Below are positions 16,203 to 23,362 of a DNA stretch of 64,000 bases, in pieces. Origin of the DNA: Olsenella_K sp050953285 (GTDB lineage: Bacteria; Actinomycetota; Coriobacteriia; Coriobacteriales; Atopobiaceae); assembly GCA_050953285.1 (NCBI GenBank), contig JBMNMK010000002.1, positions 1,178,001-1,242,000 of the forward strand. Direction: 5' to 3'. The notes below the pieces were generated by a model that was not told where the DNA came from, searched no databases, and saw nothing but the letters and a program-made list of their open reading frames with translations. Position 1 is the first letter of the stretch. Every line of letters starts with the position of its first letter. A program made the position numbers and the translations under genes.

Positions 16203-17366
16203 CTAGATAAATAGCATGGCATCGCCAAAGCTCAAGAAGCGATACTTCTCCTTGATGGCTTCTGCGTATGCAGCCATAACCTGCTCACGTGTTGCAAAAG
16301 CAGACACCAGCATCATGAGGGTTGAGCGCGGCACATGGAAATTGGTGATAAGACCGTCCACCACGTGATAGGTCGATCCTGGCATCAAATAGAGCGATGT
16401 CTTGGCATCTAGGCGAGAAACCAAATCTCCCCGCATGAGCGTCTTGGCAGAATCTGGCGCATCCTCAAAGCGGCGTGCCACCATAGGCAGATCTGCTACC
16501 GGTGCCTCAGGGTCAAAGGCACTCTCCAGGGAACGCACCGATGTTGTTCCGACCGCAATAACCCTGTGACCTGCTGCTTTGGTAGCGTGCACGGCATCTA
16601 CCACCTCTTGCGGGACGTGATAGCGCTCGGTGTGCATAACGTGTTTGGTCGGATCGTCTTCCTCGACAAGCCGGAAGGTATCAATACCCACCTCAAGCTC
16701 GACCGTTGCCCAGCCGATGCCCTTCTCTTTGAGAGACGCTATGAGCTCCGGCGTGAAGTGCAGACCAGCCGTTGGAGCTGCGGCAGAATGTTCTTCTCGC
16801 ATAGCAAAGACCGTCTGGTATTTCTCCGGGTCTCCCTTGTACTTGGTGATATAGGGCGGCAGCGGCACGTGGCCTGCCTTGTGGAGAGCCTCATCGAAGG
16901 AAAGGTCACCTTCAGGCGTAAAGCGTACGAGGCGCCCACCACGGTTGTCTTCCAGGTAACCAATGATCTCCGCCGTGAGCACCGGCGGCCACGAGAGCGG
17001 TGCATGCGCGCCACCCTCTCTAAACTCAATGCACGCGCCCTCCTTGAGGCGCTTTCCTGGCTTGACTAAGCACTCCCACACGCGTCCATGAGGATCGATG
17101 TCTTCTCGGCGTTTGAGCAGCAAGGTCTCTGCAACACCGCCGCTTGCGGCCTTGTTGCCCAACAGGCGCGCAGGCAAGACCCTGGTGCGGTTGGCCACCA
17201 GGAGATCTCCCGGCTCAAGGTAGTCCCCTATGTCGTAGAAGTGCTTATGGGTGATGGAGCCATCGTTTCTGTCGAGCACGAGAAGACGGCAGGAGTCCCG
17301 CGGTTCTGCAGGCGCTTGGGCAATGAGCTCATCGGGCAGTGGATAATCAAAATCATCAGTACGCAT
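16203..17366 (-). CDS. queA: S-adenosylmethionine:tRNA ribosyltransferase-isomerase
   Basis: A 387-residue QueA, which transfers and rearranges the ribose of SAM onto preQ1-modified tRNA to give epoxyqueuosine. Seen: M-x-x-x-D-F-D-Y-P-L-P-D-E-L-I-A-Q at the start, R-D-S-C-R-L-L-V-L-D-R, N-x-T-R-V-L-P-A-R-L, T-A-G-L-H-F-T-P-E-L near 205 and the C-terminal F-A-T-R-E-Q...F-L-S-F-G-D-A-M-L. The frame opens 11 codons upstream, but ATG 17366 has AAAGGGAAC in front and matches the family N-terminus. QueH, which acts on its product, is 0.9 kb further right in a separate unit. Confidence 0.97.
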   Translation of the reverse strand: MRTDDFDYPLPDELIAQAPAEPRDSCRLLVLDRNDGSITHKHFYDIGDYLEPGDLLVANRTRVLPARLLGNKAASGGVAETLLLKRREDIDPHGRVWECLVKPGKRLKEGACIEFREGGAHAPLSWPPVLTAEIIGYLEDNRGGRLVRFTPEGDLSFDEALHKAGHVPLPPYITKYKGDPEKYQTVFAMREEHSAAAPTAGLHFTPELIASLKEKGIGWATVELEVGIDTFRLVEEDDPTKHVMHTERYHVPQEVVDAVHATKAAGHRVIAVGTTSVRSLESAFDPEAPVADLPMVARRFEDAPDSAKTLMRGDLVSRLDAKTSLYLMPGSTYHVVDGLITNFHVPRSTLMMLVSAFATREQVMAAYAEAIKEKYRFLSFGDAMLFI

Positions 17367-17428
17367 AGTTCCCTTTTCATCTACGTCGTAAGCCCGCAAA
17401 TTCTAACGCCCTGCCGCATGCGCGTAAA

Positions 17429-17458
17429 GAAAGGACAAAGGCTCAATCACCTTTGCCC
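17429..17458 (-). terminator. Probable terminator after the EIIA gene
   Basis: The minus strand reads GGGCAAAGG-TGATTGAG-CCTTTGTCC and then TTTCTTT. The T tract is interrupted, so confidence is moderate. Confidence 0.55.
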
Positions 17459-17534
17459 CAGAAAAAACACGCCAGCCAGGTGCCATGAGATCCACGTCCA
17501 ACGCCCAAAGGCGCGGCTCCACCTCACGCCGCGT

Positions 17535-18086
17535 CTACTCCTGGATCTCCAGAAGCGGATCTCCTACCTTAAGCAGCAGCTTGCCGCCAATCTTTGTGCG
17601 GCTTTGCGCCACAGACGCCACGTGCTCATCATCGCTGTTGGTGATAGAGATGATGACCGTGTCTTCATATCCAGCCTCGACGATCTTCTCGTTATCAAAC
17701 GCAATAAGCGGCTGACCCGCAACAACGGTCTCCCCTGCCTCCACAAAGCGGCAGAACCCCTTGCCGTTAAGCTTCACGGTATCCACGCCAATATGCATGA
17801 GGATATCTGCACCGTCTGCGGTGGTGATGCCGATAGCGTGGTTGGTCACGGTGGTTGCCTTCACGCGACCATCCGCCGGAGCATAGAGAACATTGCCCAT
17901 GGGCAAGATGCCTACACCCGCACCAAACATGCCCTCTGCAATGGTCTTATCGCCCACCTCTTTTACCGGGATCAAAAGACCAGATACGGGCACGTATACG
18001 GTGCCGGGCTTGGTCTCAAAACGGGCGGACTTGGGAACGGTGACGCCTTCGGTGTTGCTCGACAAAATCCTGCTGAAAATGCCCAT
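17535..18086 (-). CDS. PTS glucose-type EIIA domain protein
   Basis: A 183-residue stand-alone EIIA of the glucose family (Crr/PtsG-IIA fold). It takes phosphate from HPr and passes it to an IIB domain. Seen: V-Y-V-P-V-S-G near residue 33, the support His in N-H-A-I-G-I near 92 and the phosphorylated His in L-M-H-I-G-V-D-T-V near 107, with the closing blocks K-V-G-D-P-L-L. ATG 18086 follows AAAGGAGTCGCA. No membrane EIIBC gene is adjacent, so it may serve several permeases or have a regulatory role. It carries a GGGCGATAA word at 17947. Confidence 0.93.
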   Translation of the reverse strand: MGIFSRILSSNTEGVTVPKSARFETKPGTVYVPVSGLLIPVKEVGDKTIAEGMFGAGVGILPMGNVLYAPADGRVKATTVTNHAIGITTADGADILMHIGVDTVKLNGKGFCRFVEAGETVVAGQPLIAFDNEKIVEAGYEDTVIISITNSDDEHVASVAQSRTKIGGKLLLKVGDPLLEIQE

Positions 18087-18263
18087 TGCGACTCCTTTAT
18101 TCCATATGACCACACGAGGTCTAAAATGTTATGACAATTTTACCGCTTTATTAAATTGCAGATGAAGTGGCAACACAGGAATGGCAAAATCGCGCTGGTG
18201 AGCGCACACGGCGATAAATTCATGCGCTCGCGGCTGACATTTGGATGAGGCAGCAGCCGCTGC

Positions 18264-18959
18264 TTACGCCTTGGCCGCTGCTTGCGCCTTGGCCTGCACC
18301 TCTGCCTGGGCACGTGCCTTGGCCTCTGCTTTTGCTGCCTTGCGCGCATCCCGTGCCTCGTGGCGCTCGAGTGCTGCCTCTGCCGCGCTGAAGCGACATC
18401 CGCAGTAGTTTTGCCTATACATCCCCAGCTCACGGGAATCGCTCACCGCGTCAGGATAATACGGCCTGAAGTCTCTCCAGATAGGCGTCAAGCCATGCGC
18501 GTGCGCAAGCGCGCAGAGAACCTCATGGCACTCGTCAAAAAGCTGGTAGGGAGAGACCGCTAGCGTGGTGCTGATATAGCTAAAACCCTGGGCTTTTGCC
18601 ACGCGACACGACTCTGCCAAGCGCACGGCATAGCAGGACCTACAGCGCTTCGTGCGCTCAAAACCATGCGACGCCACCGCGCGCTCCCACATCTCCCTAT
18701 TATCACCAGCAACAATCACAGCAACGTGCGCCTCTTCCGCCCATGTCTTGAGCGTTTCCAAGCGCAGCGCATGCTCTTCCAGAGGCTGAATATTGGGGTT
18801 AGTCCAGCAGATGGTGGGTTCAAAACCCTCCTGACGCAAATACTTGACTGGCTCCAACGAACACGGCCCGCAGCACGCATGCAAAAGAAGTGGTGTGCGC
18901 AAAGACGCTTCCGCCAAGACATCACCAGCAGCAGTCGGTTCATCGCTGATCAAGCTCAC
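18264..18959 (-). CDS. queH: Epoxyqueuosine reductase QueH
   Basis: About 231 residues. It reduces epoxyqueuosine in tRNA to queuosine, the last step of the pathway, and is unrelated to the cobalamin-dependent QueG. The diagnostic motifs are all present: H-A-C-C-G-P-C-S near the start, N-P-N-I-Q-P, C-R-S-C-Y-A-V-R-L near 120, S-x-Y-Q-L-F-D near 155 and Y-C-G-C-R-F-S near 198. The cysteines bind the Fe-S and metal centre. The C-terminal 35 residues are a low-complexity Ala/Lys/Gln tail (A-K-A-E-A-K-A-R-A-Q-type repeats) that the family does not need. The start is unclear: AAGGAGG lies just ahead of GTG 18959 (4-base spacing), with TTG codons nearby. Confidence 0.95.
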   Translation of the reverse strand: MSLISDEPTAAGDVLAEASLRTPLLLHACCGPCSLEPVKYLRQEGFEPTICWTNPNIQPLEEHALRLETLKTWAEEAHVAVIVAGDNREMWERAVASHGFERTKRCRSCYAVRLAESCRVAKAQGFSYISTTLAVSPYQLFDECHEVLCALAHAHGLTPIWRDFRPYYPDAVSDSRELGMYRQNYCGCRFSAAEAALERHEARDARKAAKAEAKARAQAEVQAKAQAAAKA

Positions 18960-18989
18960 GCATCCTCCTTCTGGCGTCCTTACACCCAA

Positions 18990-19643
18990 TCAGGCAGCCC
19001 TACGTAGCAAGCGTATGCCAAAACTGCAATCTTCCACATGAGATGCCTCATGTGTTCTCAAAATCTCTTTGACCATCCCAAAATCACCCGTACAGCCAGA
19101 AAGATGCAGCACACACACCACCCATGCCAAAAGTGGATAGCCAGCAGCGCAAAGACCTGCCAGCAGCGCCACACTCACCACAACCGCTGGGGCAAGAAGA
19201 ACCACCACAAAGCGGCTCCGCGTCAAAATGACTCCCTCGGCAGACGTCATCAGCATGCCGTAGGTAGCACCAAAGTGAACCGGCACATGAAGGCCGCCCA
19301 TAAGCTTGAACGCCGCCGCATGGATGAGCTCATGGACGGGCAACACGGCAAAAGAGATGCCTACTGCTGCAAGAAGCCACAGGTACCCGCGCGGCTCTTG
19401 GCCGCGAAAGAGCGCAAACCACAAGATCACGGCAGTGGCTATGCCAAAAGCTAAGATGACCCAGGACCATCTCACCATCTGGAGCTGAGAGGACCTATCA
19501 CCCAAGATATCAACCACGCCAACCGTCTCCCACGCTCCATCAGGCGTAGCTGCAGGTGCAGAGGCCATATCACCTGTGGCATGAGGCAAAAGCTCCATGT
19601 TCTTCTCGCCCAGATCTTCATGCCAAGACTGTGCAGCTGACAT
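18990..19643 (-). CDS. DUF3267-type membrane protein with HExxH motif
   Basis: About 217 residues with four to five membrane helices. V-H-E-L-I-H-A is a zinc-protease-like HExxH inside a helix, and an N-S-G-type C-G-D-F block follows, as in DUF3267 proteins, which resemble site-2 membrane metalloproteases. Activity is not proven for the family. ATG 19643 has AGGGAG upstream; the frame is open to 19724, but that would run through the divergent promoter region. It lies 30 bases before queH on the same strand, so the two may be cotranscribed. Confidence 0.8.
   Translation of the reverse strand: MSAAQSWHEDLGEKNMELLPHATGDMASAPAATPDGAWETVGVVDILGDRSSQLQMVRWSWVILAFGIATAVILWFALFRGQEPRGYLWLLAAVGISFAVLPVHELIHAAAFKLMGGLHVPVHFGATYGMLMTSAEGVILTRSRFVVVLLAPAVVVSVALLAGLCAAGYPLLAWVVCVLHLSGCTGDFGMVKEILRTHEASHVEDCSFGIRLLRRAA
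19599..19611 (-). repeat. Iterated 13-mer, perfect copy
   Basis: Inside the 5' end of the DUF3267 gene; in this gene it reads G-E-K-N. Confidence 0.85.
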
Positions 19644-19711
19644 CTTGCTCCCTAGAATGCTGAACTCGTGAGGCTCGTTGTGGAATAATCTGTTGCGTAC
19701 CCACATAATAC

Positions 19712-19727
19712 GGTATGTTTTCATACC
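19712..19727. promoter_or_regulatory. Perfect palindrome GGTATG-TTTT-CATACC between divergent genes
   Basis: Six-base arms around four T bases, halfway between the DUF3267 and MetRS-like start codons (19643 and 19753). Position and symmetry suggest an operator. No regulator can be named. Confidence 0.5.
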
Positions 19728-19752
19728 CCATTTCTACTGACAAGGAAGTTTC

Positions 19753-21780
19753 ATGTCGCTTGAAGCCTTGACCGACGCGCGCCCCACCTTTCCGCGCAGA
19801 GCCGTTATCACCGGTGGTATGCCCTACGGCAATAAAAATCTGCACTTTGGTCACATTGGTGGCGTATTTGTACCTGCGGATTTTTTTGCGCGCTTCTTGA
19901 GAGATCGCATTGGTAAGGAAAATGTGATCTTTGTTTCCGGCACCGATTGCTACGGCTCCCCCATCATGGAGGGGTATCGCAAGAAGGTGCAGGCGGGCTT
20001 TGAGGGCACCATCACCGATTATGTGATGGCCAACCACCTGGATCAAAAGCGCGCGCTGGACGCCTACGGCATCAGTTTGGACCTGTTTGCGGGCTCAGGC
20101 CTGGAGCCTGCCAAAGAGGTTCATGAGCGCGTCACGCGCACAATCATTGAGCGGCTCTATGAGCGCGGGTACCTCCACAAGATGAGCACGCGCCAGTTCT
20201 ACGATACCGAGGCGCATCAATTTTTAAATGGTCGCCAGGTGATAGGCCGCTGTCCGGTACGCGGCTGCAAGTCTGAGAAAGCCTATGCGGATGAGTGTGA
20301 CCTCGGCCACCAGTTTGACCCGGAAGAGCTCATTGCTCCAGTGTCTCAGCTCAGCGGCACCACGCCCGAGCTGCGCCCCGTTGATAACTGGTACTTTGAC
20401 CTGCCGAATTTCAAGGGCACGCTCACCGACCTCATGGACGTGTGGGACAAAGACCCCCAGGTGCGCTCCATTGTGACCAAGACGGTCAGGGAGACCCTGG
20501 TAGCGCCTATTATCTACATCCAGAACAAGTTCCGTGATGCCTTCGATGAGGCAGAGCATCTCTTGCCTGCTCACACCACCCATGAGCCGGAGCAGAACCA
20601 GTCGTCGTTCTCCGTTGAGTTTGCCAACTGGCACGAGCGCGATATTGCGCGCGATGTCCTGGAGAAGGCGCAGATTCGCTTCCGCACGGGAAAGACGCTG
20701 CTGCCGTTCCGCATTACGGGAAACATCGACTGGGGCGTCCCGGCGCCCGAGCTTGAGGACACTCATGATCTGACGGTGTGGTGCTGGCCAGAGTCGCTCT
20801 GGGCGCCTATCAGCTTTGTGGAAACCACCCTTCAAGAGGCGCCGGCCGGCCGCTATTCCTCAACTGACTGGCGCGACTGGTGGTGTGACAAGGATGCGCG
20901 TGTCTACCAGTTCATAGGTCAGGACAACATCTACTTCTACTGCGTGGCGCAACCCGCCTTGTGGGAAGCTTTGGGCATGGGCCTTGAGCAGGATACACCC
21001 ATTGCCAACTACCACATCCTGTTCATGAACAAAAAAGCCTCCTCATCTGGTGCTATCAAGCCGCCCATGGCAGAGGAACTCCTGGATCACTACACCGCAG
21101 AGCAGCTGCGATGCCACTGGCTCTCCTTGGGTCTGGATCAAAAGGCCGTCTCTTTTGCACCGAAGCCCTATGACACGTCGGTCAGCTATCAGGACAAAAA
21201 GACAGGCGAGAAGGTCCTGGTCAAAGATGATCCGCGCGTGGTTGACCCAGCACTCAAGGAGTCCGCGTTCTTGACCAACATCTTCAACCGCATTGCCCGC
21301 AGCTGCTTCTATGGCGCACAACGCGCATGCAACAACACCCTCACGAGCGAGCGCGCCACACAAGAGGTGAAAGATGCCTGCACCCAGGCCACACTTGAGT
21401 TTGAGCAGGCGTGCTACCACTTTGATGCCCACAGCGCCTTAGGCATTGCCGACCGCTTTGGGCGAGAAGCCAATAAGCGCTGGGGAGAAGAATCCAAGGC
21501 AGCCAAGGACAATGAGGCCGCCTACCGCCAGGCACTGGCCAACGCATTCGCGGAACTGCGCACGTTGGCGCTGCTCATGCACCCTGCGGCACCGGCTGGC
21601 ACAGAAAAGATCTGTGAGTACCTCAACTTTGCACCCGAGCTGTTCTTCTCGTGGGAAAACGCGTTTATGGATCCGACTGAGCTCTGTGAGCTCATAGGCG
21701 AGAAACCCTCTGAGCACCAGCTCAAAGAGCTCCCGCCGCGCTTTGACTTCTTTGAGAAGCACCCGTCCCAGTACAAGTAG
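19753..21780 (+). CDS. metG: Methionyl-tRNA synthetase-like class I enzyme with altered KMSKS loop
   Basis: 675 residues. The N-terminal Rossmann domain has the MetRS-style motif M-P-Y-G-N-K-N-L-H-F-G-H (23-34; HIGH equivalent), V-S-G-T-D near 62 and a zinc-knuckle-like insert C-P-V-R-G-C...C-D near 168-183. The ATP loop, normally KMSKS, reads K-A-S-S-S at about 428-432, so the second lysine is missing. The helical domain from about 500 fits anticodon binding. There is no C-terminal EMAP-type domain. It may be the cell's MetRS with a tolerated loop, or a diverged second copy; the genome outside this window would decide. AAGGAAG precedes the ATG. The alpha/beta hydrolase starts 12 bases after its stop. 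Confidence 0.8.
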   Translation: MSLEALTDARPTFPRRAVITGGMPYGNKNLHFGHIGGVFVPADFFARFLRDRIGKENVIFVSGTDCYGSPIMEGYRKKVQAGFEGTITDYVMANHLDQKRALDAYGISLDLFAGSGLEPAKEVHERVTRTIIERLYERGYLHKMSTRQFYDTEAHQFLNGRQVIGRCPVRGCKSEKAYADECDLGHQFDPEELIAPVSQLSGTTPELRPVDNWYFDLPNFKGTLTDLMDVWDKDPQVRSIVTKTVRETLVAPIIYIQNKFRDAFDEAEHLLPAHTTHEPEQNQSSFSVEFANWHERDIARDVLEKAQIRFRTGKTLLPFRITGNIDWGVPAPELEDTHDLTVWCWPESLWAPISFVETTLQEAPAGRYSSTDWRDWWCDKDARVYQFIGQDNIYFYCVAQPALWEALGMGLEQDTPIANYHILFMNKKASSSGAIKPPMAEELLDHYTAEQLRCHWLSLGLDQKAVSFAPKPYDTSVSYQDKKTGEKVLVKDDPRVVDPALKESAFLTNIFNRIARSCFYGAQRACNNTLTSERATQEVKDACTQATLEFEQACYHFDAHSALGIADRFGREANKRWGEESKAAKDNEAAYRQALANAFAELRTLALLMHPAAPAGTEKICEYLNFAPELFFSWENAFMDPTELCELIGEKPSEHQLKELPPRFDFFEKHPSQYK

Positions 21781-21792
21781 GTTGCATTGCCC

Positions 21793-22671
21793 ATGAGCGC
21801 GCCAAAGAGCCCCCAGCCCCATTTTCCCAGCCCCTATGAGCGCCCATATGAGGCGCCCCGAGAGGCCAAATGTGTCGTGAGTCCAGACGGAGCGCGGATT
21901 GCCTACTTTGTGTATGGTAAGCCCGTCTCCGTGGGCAAGGTCCCCATTCTCATGCTTCACGGCAACGGAGAAGAACATGGCATCTTTGGCCCGCTCATAG
22001 ATGCGCTCTCGGCAGATGGACATACCATCATTGCTGTTGACTCCCGAGCACAAGGGGTATCTACCAGGGGATCTCTACCGTTGAGCTATGAGCTTTTTGC
22101 AGAAGACGCGCTTTTAGTGCTCGACACGCTCAAGGCTACTCGCGCACACGTGGTGGGCTTTTCTGACGGCGCCATTGAAGCGCTGCTGCTTGCAAAAGAC
22201 CACGGTACGCGCGTTGCCTCGGTGGTATCAATAGGCGCCAACCTTTCCCCTGAGGCAGTAGTGGACGAGGGTGGAGAGCTGGCGCGCGCCCAGAGCGATC
22301 TGAATGCATGGGCCGCGTACTGGGAAGGCCCTGAAGGGGCTGCTCTCATCGCAGCCGGCGCCATTGATCCAGCTCTTCTCACGCCCACTCCCCGCGCGGC
22401 GCGCCAGACCGCAGAGCTTTTGCACCTGATGGATGTAGAGCCGCACATAGAGGCCAGCGCGCTCTCACACATCAGCTGTCCTGTCAGCGTAGTGGCAGGA
22501 GAGTTCGATGTGATAGATGAGCGAGAAACCCAACTCATTGCGCGCTCCATCCCCCATGCGCGGCTCCATATCCTGCCAGGCCTTGGCCACTCCATACCCA
22601 AAGAGGCCCCAGAAACGCTCATATCGCTGGTGCGCGTTCACCTAGGTGCGCTGCGTGATACCGCCTTCTAG
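21793..22671 (+). CDS. Alpha/beta hydrolase
   Basis: About 292 residues. The oxyanion strand L-M-L-H-G-N-G-E near residue 50, the nucleophile elbow G-F-S-D-G-A near 117, the acid in A-G-E-F-D-V-I-D near 238 and the His in G-L-G-H-S-I-P near 263 form a complete catalytic triad. The substrate cannot be told; the family covers esterases, peptidases and C-C hydrolases. Start: ATG 21793, two codons inside a TTG-started frame, with a weak AAGTAGG upstream. It is probably cotranscribed with the MetRS-like gene. Confidence 0.85.
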   Translation: MSAPKSPQPHFPSPYERPYEAPREAKCVVSPDGARIAYFVYGKPVSVGKVPILMLHGNGEEHGIFGPLIDALSADGHTIIAVDSRAQGVSTRGSLPLSYELFAEDALLVLDTLKATRAHVVGFSDGAIEALLLAKDHGTRVASVVSIGANLSPEAVVDEGGELARAQSDLNAWAAYWEGPEGAALIAAGAIDPALLTPTPRAARQTAELLHLMDVEPHIEASALSHISCPVSVVAGEFDVIDERETQLIARSIPHARLHILPGLGHSIPKEAPETLISLVRVHLGALRDTAF

Positions 22672-22677
22672 CTGGAG

Positions 22678-22690
22678 GTTCTTATCGCCC
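22678..22690 (-). repeat. Iterated 13-mer (T variant), perfect copy, intergenic
   Basis: GTTCTTATCGCCC, starting 6 bases after the hydrolase stop codon. Confidence 0.75.
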
Positions 22691-22744
22691 CGGCGAGCCT
22701 GGCTGACAGGGGCTTGAGATGGAGTCCTCCGTTTTGTCTAACCA

Positions 22745-22763
22745 ATGATGAACGTTTCATGAT
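22745..22763. promoter_or_regulatory. Near-palindrome ATGATGAA-CGT-TTCATGAT upstream of marR
   Basis: Eight-base arms with one mismatch, about 40 bases before the -35 box. It has the size of a MarR dimer operator. Confidence 0.45.
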
Positions 22764-22764
22764 T

Positions 22765-22802
22765 TTCTCTCGGTACCTTCTTAATTATTCTCTCGGTACC
22801 TT
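22765..22802 (+). repeat. Direct repeat TTCTCTCGGTACCTT x2 (23-base period) upstream of marR
   Basis: Two exact 15-base copies at 22765-22779 and 22788-22802. The second runs into the TTGACA box, so a protein bound there would compete with RNA polymerase. The period is about two helical turns, which puts both sites on the same DNA face. Confidence 0.8.
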
Positions 22803-22829
22803 GACATCATTCCGTGCGCCCCATAGAGT
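22801..22829 (+). promoter_or_regulatory. Promoter of marR and the ABC exporter
   Basis: A perfect TTGACA, a 17-base spacer and TAGAGT. The start near 22836 rules out a translation start at 22814 and supports TTG 22874. Confidence 0.8.
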
Positions 22830-22873
22830 GTTCATCCGATCACGACACAGACGTACAGGTTGGGGGAAGACAG

Positions 22874-23362
22874 TTGGAAACACCTTCATCAAATTGTCGT
22901 CTGCACGACCCACAACTCCGGACAGAGCAGCGCATACTCTCTAACTTTGCCCAGATAGGACGCCGTATGCACAAAGGTGGCGGCGGGAAGGGCTCCATGA
23001 GTCACATCCTTATGGTCCTTCGTTCCCACGACGGGCATATGCTGCTCAAGGATCTGCAGACAAGCACCAAGATCAGCTCCGCGGCGCTTTCAGAGGTTGT
23101 ATGCAAGCTTGAGGCTCGTGAGCTCATCACTAAGCGCATCTCGGAAGATGATGCGCGCCAGCGGGAGTTGGCACTTACCGACGAGGGTTTTAAAGAGGCA
23201 CAGCAAGCATTTGATAGGCATCGGCAGTTCTTGAATACGCGCTTTGAGTGCCTGGATGAATCGGAAAGACATCAGCTGGTAGATATGCTTGATCGGCTTG
23301 TTGCAAGCTGGTCGGCCCTGGATCGTGAGGAGGGATGCACACATGGCTCATGCGTTCACTGA
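22874..23362 (+). CDS. MarR-family transcriptional regulator
   Basis: About 162 residues. The winged helix-turn-helix is clear: S-M-S-H-I-L-M-V-L, L-K-D-L, S-S-A-A-L-S-E-V-V-C-K-L-E, then the wing D-D-A-R-Q-R-E-L-A-L-T-D-E-G. The C-terminal helices would form the dimer. TTG 22874 is chosen because GGGGGA lies a few bases upstream and the promoter is at 22801-22829. Its end overlaps the first ABC gene by 20 bases, so it is the first gene of a self-regulated exporter operon, a common MarR arrangement. The ligand is unknown. Confidence 0.9.
   Translation: METPSSNCRLHDPQLRTEQRILSNFAQIGRRMHKGGGGKGSMSHILMVLRSHDGHMLLKDLQTSTKISSAALSEVVCKLEARELITKRISEDDARQRELALTDEGFKEAQQAFDRHRQFLNTRFECLDESERHQLVDMLDRLVASWSALDREEGCTHGSCVH

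Noticed and set aside
18264..18370. Ala/Lys-rich end of QueH as a separate gene or frameshift
   Set aside because: It is in frame with the complete QueH and simply forms a low-complexity tail.
19644..19752. T-box or SAM riboswitch before the MetRS-like gene
   Set aside because: The intergenic region is only about 110 bases, shared with a divergent gene, and shows neither a T-box sequence nor a terminator.
22814..22873. Extra N-terminal 20 residues of the MarR protein
   Set aside because: The frame overlaps the -10 box of its own promoter, so it cannot be in the mRNA.
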